This document shows positions 1 to 8,486 of a stretch of 64,000 nt of DNA, one piece after another. The DNA lies in assembly GCF_038051945.1 (NCBI RefSeq), contig NZ_CP150302.1:6200001-6264000 (forward strand), given 5' to 3'. This DNA comes from Paenibacillus sp. FSL H3-0469 (GTDB lineage Bacteria > Bacillota > Bacilli > Paenibacillales > Paenibacillaceae). Numbering within the stretch: position 1 is the stretch's first letter; every line of letters starts with the position of its first letter. Both the position numbers and the translations under genes were made by a program. The notes under the pieces were generated by a model. The model was not told the origin of the DNA. It searched no databases and worked only from the letters and a program-made list of their open reading frames with translations.

Positions 1-356
1 TGGTACGCTCCGGCCTACTGGCGGTGGACCGCGGTCAGCTCGAAGCGGCCCATTCCATCGGAATGAGCACGCCCCAGGCGCTGCGGCGGATTGTGTTCCC
101 CCAGGCGCTGGCGGCGAGCCTGCCGAATCTGTCGAATTCCGTGATCGGGATGCTGCACGGGTCTACGCTGGCTTTTACCGTATCGGTGGTGGACATCAAT
201 GCCCAGGCGCAGATTGTCGCTTCAACCAATTGGAAGTTCTTCGAGGCTTACCTGGCGGCGGCGCTGATCTTCTGGGGACTGACGTTCCTGATTGAGCGGG
301 CAACTGCCGTCATTGAAAGACGGATCAATCTGTATAATCGGGGGGGAGTCGCGTGA
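1..356 (+). CDS. Amino acid ABC transporter permease, C-terminal part
   Basis: This is the 3' end of a gene that begins before the window; the reading frame is open from base 3. The visible part carries the inner-membrane permease EAA loop (EAAHSIGMS, followed by the RRIVFPQAL segment), which docks on the ATPase, and a last transmembrane helix (FWGLTFLIERAT). Its stop overlaps the start of the ATPase gene by 4 bases (GTGA), so the two are translationally coupled. By family, this is a His/Glu/Gln/Arg-type polar amino acid permease of the TcyL/TcyM/YxeN group. With the downstream monooxygenase and amidohydrolase genes, a sulphur amino acid or S-substituted cysteine is the likely substrate (inference). 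Confidence 0.9.
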   Translation, partial: VRSGLLAVDRGQLEAAHSIGMSTPQALRRIVFPQALAASLPNLSNSVIGMLHGSTLAFTVSVVDINAQAQIVASTNWKFFEAYLAAALIFWGLTFLIERATAVIERRINLYNRGGVA

Positions 357-1105
357 TTAAGCTATCGCAGCTATCGAAGTCGTTCGGGCGCCATCAGGTG
401 CTGAACCATATTGATCTGGAGGTGTCCAAGGGGGAGGTGGTCGTCATTCTCGGTCCCAGCGGCTCCGGCAAAACCACCCTGCTGCGCTGCGTGAATGTTC
501 TGGAGAAGCCCAGCAGCGGCGAAATCTCAATCGGGGACTTCAAGCTGGACTTCCGGCACGCCCGCAAGAAGGATATCCACCAGCTCCGGCAAAAGACCGC
601 CATGGTCTTCCAGCAGTACAATCTGTTCCGGCATAAAACCGCGCTGGAGAATGTGATGGAGGGCCTCCTGGTCGTCAAGAAGCTGCCGAAGGAGGCGGCG
701 AGAGAGAAGAGCATCGCCCTCTTGGAAAAGGTGGGGCTCGGCGCTAAGCTGGATTCCTATCCTAGCCAGCTCTCCGGCGGCCAGCAGCAGCGGGTCGGGA
801 TCGCCCGGGCGCTTGCCCTGGAGCCGGAGGTCATCCTCTTCGATGAACCGACCTCGGCTCTGGACCCGGAGCTGGTAGGCGAGGTGCTTGCGGTGATCCG
901 CAAGATTGCCAAGGAAGGCATCACGATGATTGTGGTGACGCATGAAATGGGATTCGCCCGCGATGTGGCGAATCATGTGGTGTTCATGGACGGCGGAGTG
1001 ATCGTCGAGGAGGGCACGCCCACGGAGGTATTCAACCATCCGCGTGAAGAACGAACGAAGCAGTTCCTGAAGAGGATTACGCCGGAGCTGAACTATTCTA
1101 TCTAG
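353..1105 (+). CDS. Polar amino acid ABC transporter ATP-binding protein (TcyN/YxeO type)
   Basis: A complete 250-residue ABC ATPase that energises uptake by the permease encoded just upstream. Walker A GPSGSGKT lies at residues 34-41, the signature LSGGQQQR near 139-146 and Walker B VILFDEPT near 159-166, followed by the D-loop SALD and the switch histidine in VVTHEMGFA. Length and motifs fit the single-domain polar amino acid ATPases such as GlnQ, TcyN and YxeO. GTG is taken as the start because it overlaps the permease stop. The next gene begins 11 bases after the stop behind an AGGAGG site, so the transporter and enzyme genes share one transcript. The solute-binding protein must lie upstream of the window. 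Confidence 0.93.
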   Translation: MIKLSQLSKSFGRHQVLNHIDLEVSKGEVVVILGPSGSGKTTLLRCVNVLEKPSSGEISIGDFKLDFRHARKKDIHQLRQKTAMVFQQYNLFRHKTALENVMEGLLVVKKLPKEAAREKSIALLEKVGLGAKLDSYPSQLSGGQQQRVGIARALALEPEVILFDEPTSALDPELVGEVLAVIRKIAKEGITMIVVTHEMGFARDVANHVVFMDGGVIVEEGTPTEVFNHPREERTKQFLKRITPELNYSI

Positions 1106-1116
1106 GAGGCATATCT

Positions 1117-2133
1117 ATGGCAATTACAATCAGCGTACTCGACCAAAGCCCGATCTATCCGGGGGAGACGTCGGAAGAGGCTTTTGCGCATACAATCAGC
1201 CTGGCGCAGCTGTCGGAACGCCTCGGCTTCCGCCGCTTCTGGGTATCCGAGCATCATGATTCCGAGCAGGTAGCCGGGTCTTCTCCCGAGGTGCTCATCT
1301 CACACCTGCTGGCCAAAACGGAGCGTATCCGCATCGGCTCCGGCGGAATTATGCTTCAGCACTACAGCCCCTACAAGGTGGCTGAGAATTTCAACGTGCT
1401 GGCTTCGCTGGCCCCGGGACGGGTGGACTTAGGGGTAGGCCGTGCCCCCGGCGGCTTGCCCCGCAGCACACAGGCGCTGCAACAGGTAGCCGGGGAAGGG
1501 GCTTCGTTAACGGACAAAATCACGGAGCTGGAGAAGTACGTACATAACCGGCTGGAGGAGGAGCATCCGCTCTACGGGCTGAAGGCAGGCCCGCTCCCCG
1601 GCATCCCGCCGGAGCTGTATGTACTTGGTGCCAGTGTCGCCAGCGCCGAGATCGCTGCCGGATTGGGATTGCCGTATGTGTTCTCCCTGTTTATCGGCGG
1701 CGATCAGGCTGTTGCTCTAGAGGCGGTGCGGGCTTACCGCAGCGGCTTCAATAGCAGCGGCGGTAAGGAACCACGGGTAATTATTGCGCTGGCTGTCATC
1801 GTGGCCGACACGGAAGAGGAGGCCAAGGAATTGGCTGGAGCGCATAAGCTGATCCGCATCCGTTTCGCCAGCGGCAAGATTTTGACTCTGGCCAGCCGGG
1901 AGCAGGCCGAGGAGTTCACCCGCCAGAGTGAGGAAGCGTACACGCTGGAGGAGCGGGAGCCTGAGATTACCCAAGGAACGAAGGAGACGGTTCGTGAGCA
2001 GCTCCTGGCGTTAGCCGAAGCTTCTGGCGTAGAGGAGTTCATAGTGACGACCAATGTGCAGCCCTTCGATAAGCGGCAGCGTTCCTTCGAGCTGCTGAGT
2101 GAGGCGCTGGCCGAAGTACCGGCGGAGGCATAG
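1117..2133 (+). CDS. LLM-class flavin-dependent oxidoreductase (MsnO8 / YtmO-CmoO type)
   Basis: A 338-residue bacterial-luciferase-like monooxygenase that would use reduced flavin and O2. The N-terminus (SVLDQSPIYPG) and the segments RFWVSEHHD, RIGSGGIMLQHYSP and APGRVDLGVGRAPGG are hallmarks of the MsnO8 subgroup, which includes B. subtilis YtmO. The start has a strong AGGAGG site. It follows the importer ATPase by 11 bases and precedes the amidohydrolase. In B. subtilis, members of this group sit in the ytm operon for S-alkyl-cysteine salvage. The substrate cannot be read from the sequence; a role in oxidising an imported sulphur compound is inferred from position. Confidence 0.85.
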   Translation: MAITISVLDQSPIYPGETSEEAFAHTISLAQLSERLGFRRFWVSEHHDSEQVAGSSPEVLISHLLAKTERIRIGSGGIMLQHYSPYKVAENFNVLASLAPGRVDLGVGRAPGGLPRSTQALQQVAGEGASLTDKITELEKYVHNRLEEEHPLYGLKAGPLPGIPPELYVLGASVASAEIAAGLGLPYVFSLFIGGDQAVALEAVRAYRSGFNSSGGKEPRVIIALAVIVADTEEEAKELAGAHKLIRIRFASGKILTLASREQAEEFTRQSEEAYTLEEREPEITQGTKETVREQLLALAEASGVEEFIVTTNVQPFDKRQRSFELLSEALAEVPAEA

Positions 2134-2174
2134 CCCAGTGAAGACATCTGGTTAACAAGCAAGGAGGCCCGCTA

Positions 2175-3383
2175 ATGACAAATTCAGCCACGGAATCTGC
2201 TGCACAGGAAGTACATTCGTTATCATTCAAGGAGCGACTGGTTGAAATCAGGCGTCATCTGCACCAGCACCCGGAGCTGTCAGGGGAAGAGGTGGAGACT
2301 AGCGTGTATATCACCTCACTGCTGAAGCAGGCGGGTGTGAAGATAGTAGATTACGGACTGAAGACTGGAGTGATTGCCGAAATCGGCGGCCAGCAGGGCG
2401 GACCGGTGATTGCGCTGCGGGCTGACATAGACGCCTTGCCGATCCAGGAAGATACCGGACTGCCGTATGCCTCACTGTATCCAGGCAGAATGCATGCCTG
2501 CGGGCATGACTTCCATACGGCAGCGCTGCTTGGAGCTGTGTATGAGCTCAAGGAGCAGGAGAGCAGCTTGAAGGGAACGGTACGCTTTTTGTTCCAGCCC
2601 GCCGAGGAGAAGGCGAAGGGAGCGCAGCAGATCATCGCATCTGGGGGGCTGGATCAGGTCCGCGCAGTAATCGGCATGCATAATAAGCCGGAGCTCCCGG
2701 TAGGCACCATTGGCATCAAGGCTGGTCCGCTTATGGCGGCCGCAGACGGCTTCGCTGTCAGCATCCGGGGCTTCGGCTCCCATGCCGCCGTGCCGGAGGC
2801 CGGAATAGACCCCATCGTGGCAGCTTCCCATATTGTAACTGCGCTGCAGTCCATCGTCAGCCGGAATGTGGGCAGCCTGGATAGCGCAGTCATCAGTGTC
2901 ACACAGATCCACAGCGGGAATTCGTGGAATATCATCCCGGACACAGCGGTACTGGAAGGAACGATTCGTTCCTTCGATGAAGCGGTGCGCGGCAAAGTAG
3001 TGAAGCGGTTCGAGGAGGTGGTCACAGGTGTTGCTGCTGCACTTGGAGCTGAAGCCAGTGTGCGCTGGATCGGCGGGCCGCCGCCGGTCATCAACGATGC
3101 GCTGCTGGCCCGGCTGGGCGAAGAGACGGCAGCGAATCTGGGCTATACCGCGGTGCAGCCGGTGCCGTCTCCGGCCGGGGAGGATTTCGCCTTCTACCAG
3201 CGCGAGGTACCCGGATTGTTTGTCTTCACCGGTACAGCCGGAAGCAGGGAATGGCATCATCCCGCCTTCGAGCTGGATGAAGCGGCGCTGCCGGTAGGCG
3301 CGGGGTTCTTCAGTGATCTGGCGGTCCGTGTGCTTGAGCATCTGGCGGGGGAGAGGGGTGCAGATCATAGCGGAGCATTCTGA
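2175..3383 (+). CDS. M20 family metallo-amidohydrolase (YxeP/YtnL type)
   Basis: A 402-residue zinc amidohydrolase of the peptidase M20D family (IAA-amino acid hydrolase, hippurate hydrolase, YxeP). Metal-binding features are visible: MHACGHDFH near residue 105, the EE pair in QPAEEKAKGA, the histidine in GMHNKPELP, and a C-terminal WHHPAFELDE motif. The start follows AAGGAGG. In the B. subtilis yxe and ytm operons the homologous enzyme removes an N-acetyl group after the monooxygenase step, releasing a cysteine derivative. The same order (transporter, LLM enzyme, M20) here argues for deacylation of an N-acylated sulphur amino acid (inference). The last 26 bases overlap the next gene. Confidence 0.88.
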   Translation: MTNSATESAAQEVHSLSFKERLVEIRRHLHQHPELSGEEVETSVYITSLLKQAGVKIVDYGLKTGVIAEIGGQQGGPVIALRADIDALPIQEDTGLPYASLYPGRMHACGHDFHTAALLGAVYELKEQESSLKGTVRFLFQPAEEKAKGAQQIIASGGLDQVRAVIGMHNKPELPVGTIGIKAGPLMAAADGFAVSIRGFGSHAAVPEAGIDPIVAASHIVTALQSIVSRNVGSLDSAVISVTQIHSGNSWNIIPDTAVLEGTIRSFDEAVRGKVVKRFEEVVTGVAAALGAEASVRWIGGPPPVINDALLARLGEETAANLGYTAVQPVPSPAGEDFAFYQREVPGLFVFTGTAGSREWHHPAFELDEAALPVGAGFFSDLAVRVLEHLAGERGADHSGAF

Positions 3384-4581
3384 TTATGATGTCATTATTG
3401 CCGCCGGCGCAGGCTCCATGGGCATGAGCGCAGGCTATCATCTCGCCCGGCGCGGGGTGAAGGCACTGCTGATCGATGCCTTCGATCCGCCGCATACGGA
3501 AGGAAGCCATCACGGGGAGACCCGGCTGATCCGGCATGCCTACAGCGGCGATCCGGCCTACATTGACCTGGCGCTCCGCGCCCAGATGCTGTGGGAAGAG
3601 GCGGAAGCAGAGAGTGGGACGGAGCTGCTTGTCCCTGCGGGCGTGCTCAATCTGGCAGACAGCAGCGTATATTCCTTCGCCGGACGCCATGCGGAAGCGC
3701 GGAAGCGGAAGGTGCGGACCGAGCATCTGGATGCGGCGGAAATCCGCCGCCGCTGGCCGGCCCTGACCCTCCCGGACTCCTTCGAGGCCATGTATGAGCC
3801 GGAGGCCGGTTACCTGTACAGTGAGCGGTGCATTACAGCCTACCGGCAGCTTGCGCTTGCTCATGGTGCGGAGCTGCTGACGAATACACCTGTGCTGAAG
3901 GTGACGGCCCGCGAAGGGAGCGTTACCTTTCATACGAAGAACGGAGATTACCATGGAGCCGCTGCTATTCTCAGCGCCGGGGCCTGGTTCAGTTCATTGT
4001 CGCCCTTCGTTAATTTGCCGATAAAGGCTGTACGCAAGGTAGTAGGCTGGTTCGGGAGTACGCCGGCCTTCGATGCCGGGAAGTTCCCCGGCTTCACTCT
4101 CGGTTCCGAGCAAGGCGGGTTCTACGGCTTCCCCGCTATCAGCGGGGCAGGGCTGAAGATCGGCCGCCACGACACGGGCGAAGAGTGGAAGCCGGGTGAA
4201 CCGCTGGCACCCTTCGGCAGCCGGGAGAGTGATGAAGGTGACCTGCGCCGTGTACTTGAAGCTTATATGCCCGGCGCTGCCGGGAAGCTGCTGAAGGGTT
4301 CTGTCTGCAAGTATGAGCATACACCGGATGAGGATTTCATCATCGACCGCCATCCCGTTCACAGCCATGTGCTGCTGGCCGGAGGCTTCTCGGGCCATGG
4401 CTTCAAATTCTCCAGCGTGGTCGGCGAGATTCTCGCGGATCTGGCTGTGCAGGGACATACTCGGCAGAATATAGCTCCGTTTGCGTTGTCGCGCTTCGAT
4501 AATAACGCAAGACTAACTGAGCATATCCCATCAGCGGGTAACAACGATAATTCAAACATATACTGGAGGGAATCGCAATGA
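3358..4581 (+). CDS. N-methyl-L-tryptophan oxidase-like / sarcosine oxidase family flavoprotein
   Basis: A 407-residue FAD-dependent amine oxidase of the MSOX/MTOX family. Near the N-terminus are the strand DVIIAA and the dinucleotide motif GAGSMG, then the HHGETRLIRHAYSGDP segment typical of MTOX. Cys317, in KGSVCKYEHTPDE, is at the position that binds FAD covalently in this family, and FIIDRHP and the GFSGHGFK C-terminal flavin contact follow. A GTG start at 3358 is chosen because GGGGGAGAGG precedes it; reading frames further upstream run into the amidohydrolase. Family members oxidise N-methyl amino acids to an amino acid, formaldehyde and H2O2. Its presence in a sulphur-salvage operon is unusual and suggests a secondary-amine substrate or intermediate (inference). 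Confidence 0.85.
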   Translation: MQIIAEHSDYDVIIAAGAGSMGMSAGYHLARRGVKALLIDAFDPPHTEGSHHGETRLIRHAYSGDPAYIDLALRAQMLWEEAEAESGTELLVPAGVLNLADSSVYSFAGRHAEARKRKVRTEHLDAAEIRRRWPALTLPDSFEAMYEPEAGYLYSERCITAYRQLALAHGAELLTNTPVLKVTAREGSVTFHTKNGDYHGAAAILSAGAWFSSLSPFVNLPIKAVRKVVGWFGSTPAFDAGKFPGFTLGSEQGGFYGFPAISGAGLKIGRHDTGEEWKPGEPLAPFGSRESDEGDLRRVLEAYMPGAAGKLLKGSVCKYEHTPDEDFIIDRHPVHSHVLLAGGFSGHGFKFSSVVGEILADLAVQGHTRQNIAPFALSRFDNNARLTEHIPSAGNNDNSNIYWRESQ

Positions 4582-5093
4582 GCAGTGTGAGTGTGGAGCT
4601 AGACGGCTACTTGAATACGCATGGGCAATTGGTCCAGGCGGTGGAAGGCTTATCCGATGAACAGCTGAGGTGGAAGGCAGAGCTGTCAAGCTGGAGCGTG
4701 ACCGAGGTGTTGGCCCATTTGGCGGATCACAGCATTGTGGTCTCCTTCCGTATCCGTGATATTCTGGCGGATACGAAGGTGCAGCTCCCGGCATTCCAGC
4801 AGGATGCGTGGGTCAGCGGACAGCATAGTAACCAGGGGCAGGCCGGAGACAGCCTGGAGCTGTTCCGCAGCCTGCTGCATTACAACAGTCTGCTGCTGGG
4901 AAGGCTGAGCCCCGCAGAATGGGAGAAAAGCGGGATTAACTTCAAAGGCGAGCCGGTGCGGATTACCGATATTGTCCGCAGCTTCACCGCCCATGTGCAG
5001 AATCATCTGGCCCAGATTGAACGGGTGAAGCGGGGAGCACAGGCGGGTCAAGCGAATCCAGCGAATTATGCATCGCAGCAAGCGGCTCTGTAG
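4578..5093 (+). CDS. DinB-fold protein (DinB/BstA-like)
   Basis: A 171-residue protein of the DinB-like four-helix-bundle superfamily. The LRWKAELSSWSVTEVLAHLADHS segment gives the conserved W..xEvLaHLaDh signature, and HVQNHLAQIERVK near residue 140-155 supplies the C-terminal metal-binding histidines. Its start codon overlaps the stop of the oxidase gene (ATGA) and is served by GGAGGG. Some family members are bacillithiol S-transferases and others are uncharacterised. In this sulphur-related operon a thiol-transfer or detoxification role is plausible but not demonstrated by sequence. Confidence 0.75.
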   Translation: MSSVSVELDGYLNTHGQLVQAVEGLSDEQLRWKAELSSWSVTEVLAHLADHSIVVSFRIRDILADTKVQLPAFQQDAWVSGQHSNQGQAGDSLELFRSLLHYNSLLLGRLSPAEWEKSGINFKGEPVRITDIVRSFTAHVQNHLAQIERVKRGAQAGQANPANYASQQAAL

Positions 5094-5148
5094 GAATAGT
5101 GTCATGAGGAACCAAGCGGTCTGAATACCCATTCGAGGAGGAATGAAC

Positions 5149-6486
5149 ATGACGAAATCAAGACAGTTGAAGCTGGGAGCTCTATTGCACGGAGTGGGAG
5201 GAAGCACCTCCATGTGGCGCCATCCTGATGCGAAGCCCGATGCCAGTGTGAACTTTGAGCTATATAAGGAGTGGGTACGCAAGGCAGAGGAAGGCAAGCT
5301 GGACCTGATCTTCATTGCCGACGGTCTGTTCATCAATGAGAAGTCAATCCCGCACTTCCTGAACCGCTTCGAGCCGCTGACGATTCTTAGCGCATTGGCA
5401 GCGGTCAGCAGCCGGATTGGTCTGGTCGGGACCTTGTCTACCTCTTACAGTGAACCGTTCACGGTAGCCCGCCAATTCGGCTCGCTCGATGTGATTAGCG
5501 GCGGACGGGCCGGCTGGAATGTGGTGACTTCACCGCTCGAAGGCTCTGCACTGAATTACAGCAAGAAGGAGCATCCCGATCATGGCAAGCGGTACCGCAT
5601 TGCCGCCGAATATCTGGAGGTGGCACGCGGGCTGTGGGATTCCTGGGAGGATGATGCTTTTGTGCGGAACAAGGAGACAGGTGTCTTCTTCGATAAAGAT
5701 AAGCTGCACACGCTTGATCACCAGGGGGAATTCTTCTCGGTAAAGGGACCGCTCAATATCGCCCGCTCGAAGCAGGGACAGCCGGTGATTTTCCAGGCAG
5801 GCTCCTCGGAGGTCGGCAAGGATTATGCCTCAAGTGTGGCAGATGCCATCTTCACCGGCCATGATACTCTGGAATCGGCGCAGGCATTCTATAAGGATGT
5901 AAAAACCCGTGTAGCATCCTTCGGGCGCAATCCCGATGAAGTGTTAATCTTCCCGGGGATAGCACCGATTCTCGGGGCCACCCCGGAGGAGGCGGAGCGC
6001 AAATACCAGGAGGTTGCCGGACTGGTAACGATCGAGAATGCGCTGAACTATCTGGGCCGCTTCTTCGAGCATCATGACTTCTCGCAGTATCCGCTGGATG
6101 AGCCGTTCCCGGATCTGGGCGATCTGGGCCGAAATAGCTTCCAGAGCGGAACAGATAAGATTAAGAAGGACGCCAAAGAGCAGGGCTTAACCCTGCGGCA
6201 GGTCGCCTTACAGTCGGCTACACCGCGCAGCAGCTTCATCGGTACGCCGGAGCAGGTGGCCGATCAGCTTCAGGCCTGGTTCGAGGGCGGAGCCGCCGAC
6301 GGCTTCATGCTGGCCGCCGCCGTACCGCACGGCCTGGAGGAATTCGTGGATCAGGTGGTTCCGATTCTACAGGAGCGCGGACTGTTCCGTACCGAATATG
6401 AGAGCGATACGCTGCGGGGCAATCTCGGCTTGCCGATTCCGCAGAACCGTTATGCCAAGGCTTCTGAACCGGCGGGACAGGTGTGA
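5149..6486 (+). CDS. NtaA/SnaA/DszA family flavin monooxygenase (YxeK/CmoJ type)
   Basis: A 445-residue FMNH2-dependent monooxygenase of the nitrilotriacetate/dibenzothiophene monooxygenase family. Hallmarks are GALLHGVGGSTSMWRHPDA, FIADG, FEPLTILSALAAVSSRIGL, SGGRAGWNVVTS, HPDHGKRYRIAAEY and GPLNIARSKQGQPVIFQAGSS. The start at 5149 is preferred over an ATG six bases earlier because GAGGAGG ends seven bases before it. Relatives in the yxe and ytm operons cleave the S-carbon bond of N-acetylated S-substituted cysteines, which fits the adjacent amidohydrolase and importer. A strong terminator follows, so this is the last gene of the operon. Confidence 0.88.
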   Translation: MTKSRQLKLGALLHGVGGSTSMWRHPDAKPDASVNFELYKEWVRKAEEGKLDLIFIADGLFINEKSIPHFLNRFEPLTILSALAAVSSRIGLVGTLSTSYSEPFTVARQFGSLDVISGGRAGWNVVTSPLEGSALNYSKKEHPDHGKRYRIAAEYLEVARGLWDSWEDDAFVRNKETGVFFDKDKLHTLDHQGEFFSVKGPLNIARSKQGQPVIFQAGSSEVGKDYASSVADAIFTGHDTLESAQAFYKDVKTRVASFGRNPDEVLIFPGIAPILGATPEEAERKYQEVAGLVTIENALNYLGRFFEHHDFSQYPLDEPFPDLGDLGRNSFQSGTDKIKKDAKEQGLTLRQVALQSATPRSSFIGTPEQVADQLQAWFEGGAADGFMLAAAVPHGLEEFVDQVVPILQERGLFRTEYESDTLRGNLGLPIPQNRYAKASEPAGQV

Positions 6487-6541
6487 GTCAGGTGCGTTCC
6501 AGCAGACGTTGATGGCGTACAGGATGATTCAACAGCACAAC

Positions 6542-6582
6542 AAAAAGGATGCCATCCCTATGACCAGGGAGGCATCCTTTTT
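6542..6582. terminator. Bidirectional rho-independent terminator
   Basis: A perfect 12-base inverted repeat, AAAAAGGATGCC paired with GGCATCCTTTTT, with a 17-base loop. T-runs on both strands let it end the sulphur operon from the left and the pspA-like gene from the right. Confidence 0.9.
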
Positions 6583-6606
6583 GCAATTACGGACGATACC
6601 GTCAGC

Positions 6607-7272
6607 TTACTTCCGGTTACGGAGGCGTTCCAGCTCGGCTTCCACCGCGCTATTGATGGAAGATTCATGAGCCGCTGCGGCCAGCCCGGCCTGCTCGGCC
6701 ATTGCTTCCTGCATGGCGATTTTGTCCTCCATCCGTTCGAATCCGCGTGAGGCAGAACCATTGTTCAACACCTGGCCGGGATAGCCTGCCGGAGAAGCAG
6801 CGCTGTAAGCTTGGGCTGCTTGCTTGGCTTCTGCGGCCTTGCGGGCGCGTTCGGCCAGCTCGGCTCTTTTGGCTTTGAGACGTTTCTGTTCTTCCTTAAC
6901 ACTGGCAAGCTGTACTTCAAGGGAAGCCAGAGTAGCCTGGGTCTCTTTCAGGCCGGCGGTGCATTCCTGTTCGCTCTCCGTGTAACGGATCTTAGCCATA
7001 ACCGCAGTGCGGGCAGCCGGTTCATTGCCTTCGCTCATGTACTGGACTGCTTCCGCTTCACTGCGCTCTGCAAGCACCTTGTATTCGTAGATCCGGCGCT
7101 CCAGCACACTGGCTGCTGCCTTAAGTTCACGCTGTTTGCCTTCGGCACCAGTGATTTTGTCCTCCAGGTCACGCAGATATTGGCCAGTCAGCAGGATTGG
7201 ATCTTCCAGTTTGTTCAGTCCTTCATGAATAGCAGCCTTGGTCAGGGTAGTAATTCTTTGGAATATGCTCAT
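6607..7272 (-). CDS. PspA/IM30 (LiaH-like) envelope-stress protein
   Basis: A 221-residue, almost entirely helical protein of the PspA/IM30/Vipp1/LiaH family. The N-terminus MSIFQRITTLTKAAIHEGLNKLEDP is the typical amphipathic membrane-binding helix. It is followed by long coiled coil rich in A/E/K/R, a proline- and glycine-containing linker (YSAASPAGYPGQ, residues about 155-170), and a final coiled coil ending ELERLRNRK. The start has AAGGAG. By family it assembles into rings or rods that protect a damaged membrane. It lies 67 bases downstream of a PspC-domain gene on the same strand. The usual liaRS regulators are not adjacent. Confidence 0.9.
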   Translation of the reverse strand: MSIFQRITTLTKAAIHEGLNKLEDPILLTGQYLRDLEDKITGAEGKQRELKAAASVLERRIYEYKVLAERSEAEAVQYMSEGNEPAARTAVMAKIRYTESEQECTAGLKETQATLASLEVQLASVKEEQKRLKAKRAELAERARKAAEAKQAAQAYSAASPAGYPGQVLNNGSASRGFERMEDKIAMQEAMAEQAGLAAAAHESSINSAVEAELERLRNRK

Positions 7273-7339
7273 TATAATAATCTCCTTTGTATGTGGGTTT
7301 AGTTGGTTTAGTTATTTTGGCAAGGGATATCGCAAGTAA

Positions 7340-7561
7340 TTAGTAGTTGTTAAAGCCGTCACCGAATCCGCCGTAGGATTCCTGGGGAACAATAAGGCTG
7401 CCGATGATATAGAGAAAAACTACAGTGCCGAAGCTGAATATCGTAGCGATAGCAACAATCAATCTTACAAGGGTCGCATCCACTTTGAAATAGCGCGCCA
7501 GTCCTCCGCATAAACCTGTGAGTTTCTTGTCTGTTACGGAGCGGGTTAATTTTTTATTCAT
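7340..7561 (-). CDS. PspC domain protein
   Basis: A 73-residue small membrane protein. KKLTRSVTDKKLTGLCGGLARYFKVDATLVRLIVAI is a canonical PspC domain, followed by one or two hydrophobic stretches (IVAIATIFSFGTVVFLYIIGSLIV) and a short glycine-rich tail. The start at 7561 is preferred because GAGGAAG lies seven bases upstream; a longer reading to 7609 adds 16 non-conserved residues. It directly precedes the pspA-like gene on the same strand, as in other Firmicute envelope-stress operons, so the two probably act together at the membrane. Confidence 0.88.
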   Translation of the reverse strand: MNKKLTRSVTDKKLTGLCGGLARYFKVDATLVRLIVAIATIFSFGTVVFLYIIGSLIVPQESYGGFGDGFNNY

Positions 7562-7856
7562 AATATATCTTCCTCTCATATTAGATGACCGCCGGTGTGG
7601 CGTGTTCATTTCCGTTGTCTATGTATGTATTGTACGAATTTATCCTTCCTGGCAAAACAGCCTGCAGACGGTTCTTTGTTCCCGACCTTAGTCGGGGATG
7701 AGGACCGCAATAGGACGGGGAGAGGCCGGGAAATAACGTTAGAGGTGCGCAGCAGCAAGGATTTTACACAATCGGTCCTGCGGTTCATCCGGGGTTAACA
7801 TTGGAGGATTAGACTGAATTCTAGCGTAGCCTAACTAACATACGGGAGGACTAGCC

Positions 7857-8486
7857 ATGGGAATTCACAAGTATTTTCGCTCACTGAATGAGCTGGAGCG
7901 CATCATCCGCTGTCCGGGAAAATTCAAATTCGAGGAGCACAGCGTTGCGGCCCATTCCTGGAAGGTCGTGCAATACGCGAAGACGCTGGCGGATATTGAA
8001 GAGAAGCACGGGGCGGTGATCGACTGGAAGAAGCTGTACGAGATTACGAGCAGCCATGATTATGGAGAGATTTTTATCGGGGATATCAAAACGCCGGTGA
8101 AGCACTCCTCGCTCCAGCTCAGGTCACTGATCCAGCAGGTGGAGGAGGGCATGATCGACAACTTCATCAAGGAGCATATTCCGGATGAGTTCAAAAGCAT
8201 CTTCTACCAGCAGCTGCGCGAGGGTAAGGATGAGTCGCTGGAGGGACTGATTCTGGAGGTTGCGGATAAGATGGATCAGGTGTATGAAGCATTCGCCGAG
8301 CTGCAGAGAGGGAACACGGAGAAGGAATTTGTGGTGATGTACCGCAATGCGCTGATCAAGATCAAGCATATTGACCTCAAGTGCGTGGAGTACTTCCTGG
8401 CAGAAATTCTGCCGGATATGGTGAACGAGGAGACGCTGTCTCCGATTGATATTAAGAGAATTACGGAAGAGGCGCTGGCTCTGTAG
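7857..8486 (+). CDS. HD-domain hydrolase, YfbR-like
   Basis: A 209-residue HD-superfamily phosphohydrolase. Metal ligands expected for the family are present: His in EEHSVAAHSW (residue about 31), the HD pair in ITSSHDYGEIF (about 66-67) and Asp in LEVADKMDQV (about 137). The N-terminal ELERIIRCPGKFKFEEHSVAAHS matches YfbR-like 5'-deoxynucleotidases. GGGAGG precedes the ATG. Transcribed alone; its 3' end overlaps the convergent CPBP gene by 26 bases. A dNMP 5'-phosphatase role is a family inference; firmicute members are less studied. Confidence 0.85.
   Translation: MGIHKYFRSLNELERIIRCPGKFKFEEHSVAAHSWKVVQYAKTLADIEEKHGAVIDWKKLYEITSSHDYGEIFIGDIKTPVKHSSLQLRSLIQQVEEGMIDNFIKEHIPDEFKSIFYQQLREGKDESLEGLILEVADKMDQVYEAFAELQRGNTEKEFVVMYRNALIKIKHIDLKCVEYFLAEILPDMVNEETLSPIDIKRITEEALAL

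Noticed and set aside
2472..3368. 298-codon open frame on the minus strand
   Set aside because: It is the antisense shadow of the M20 amidohydrolase gene, with no ribosome binding site or recognisable domain.
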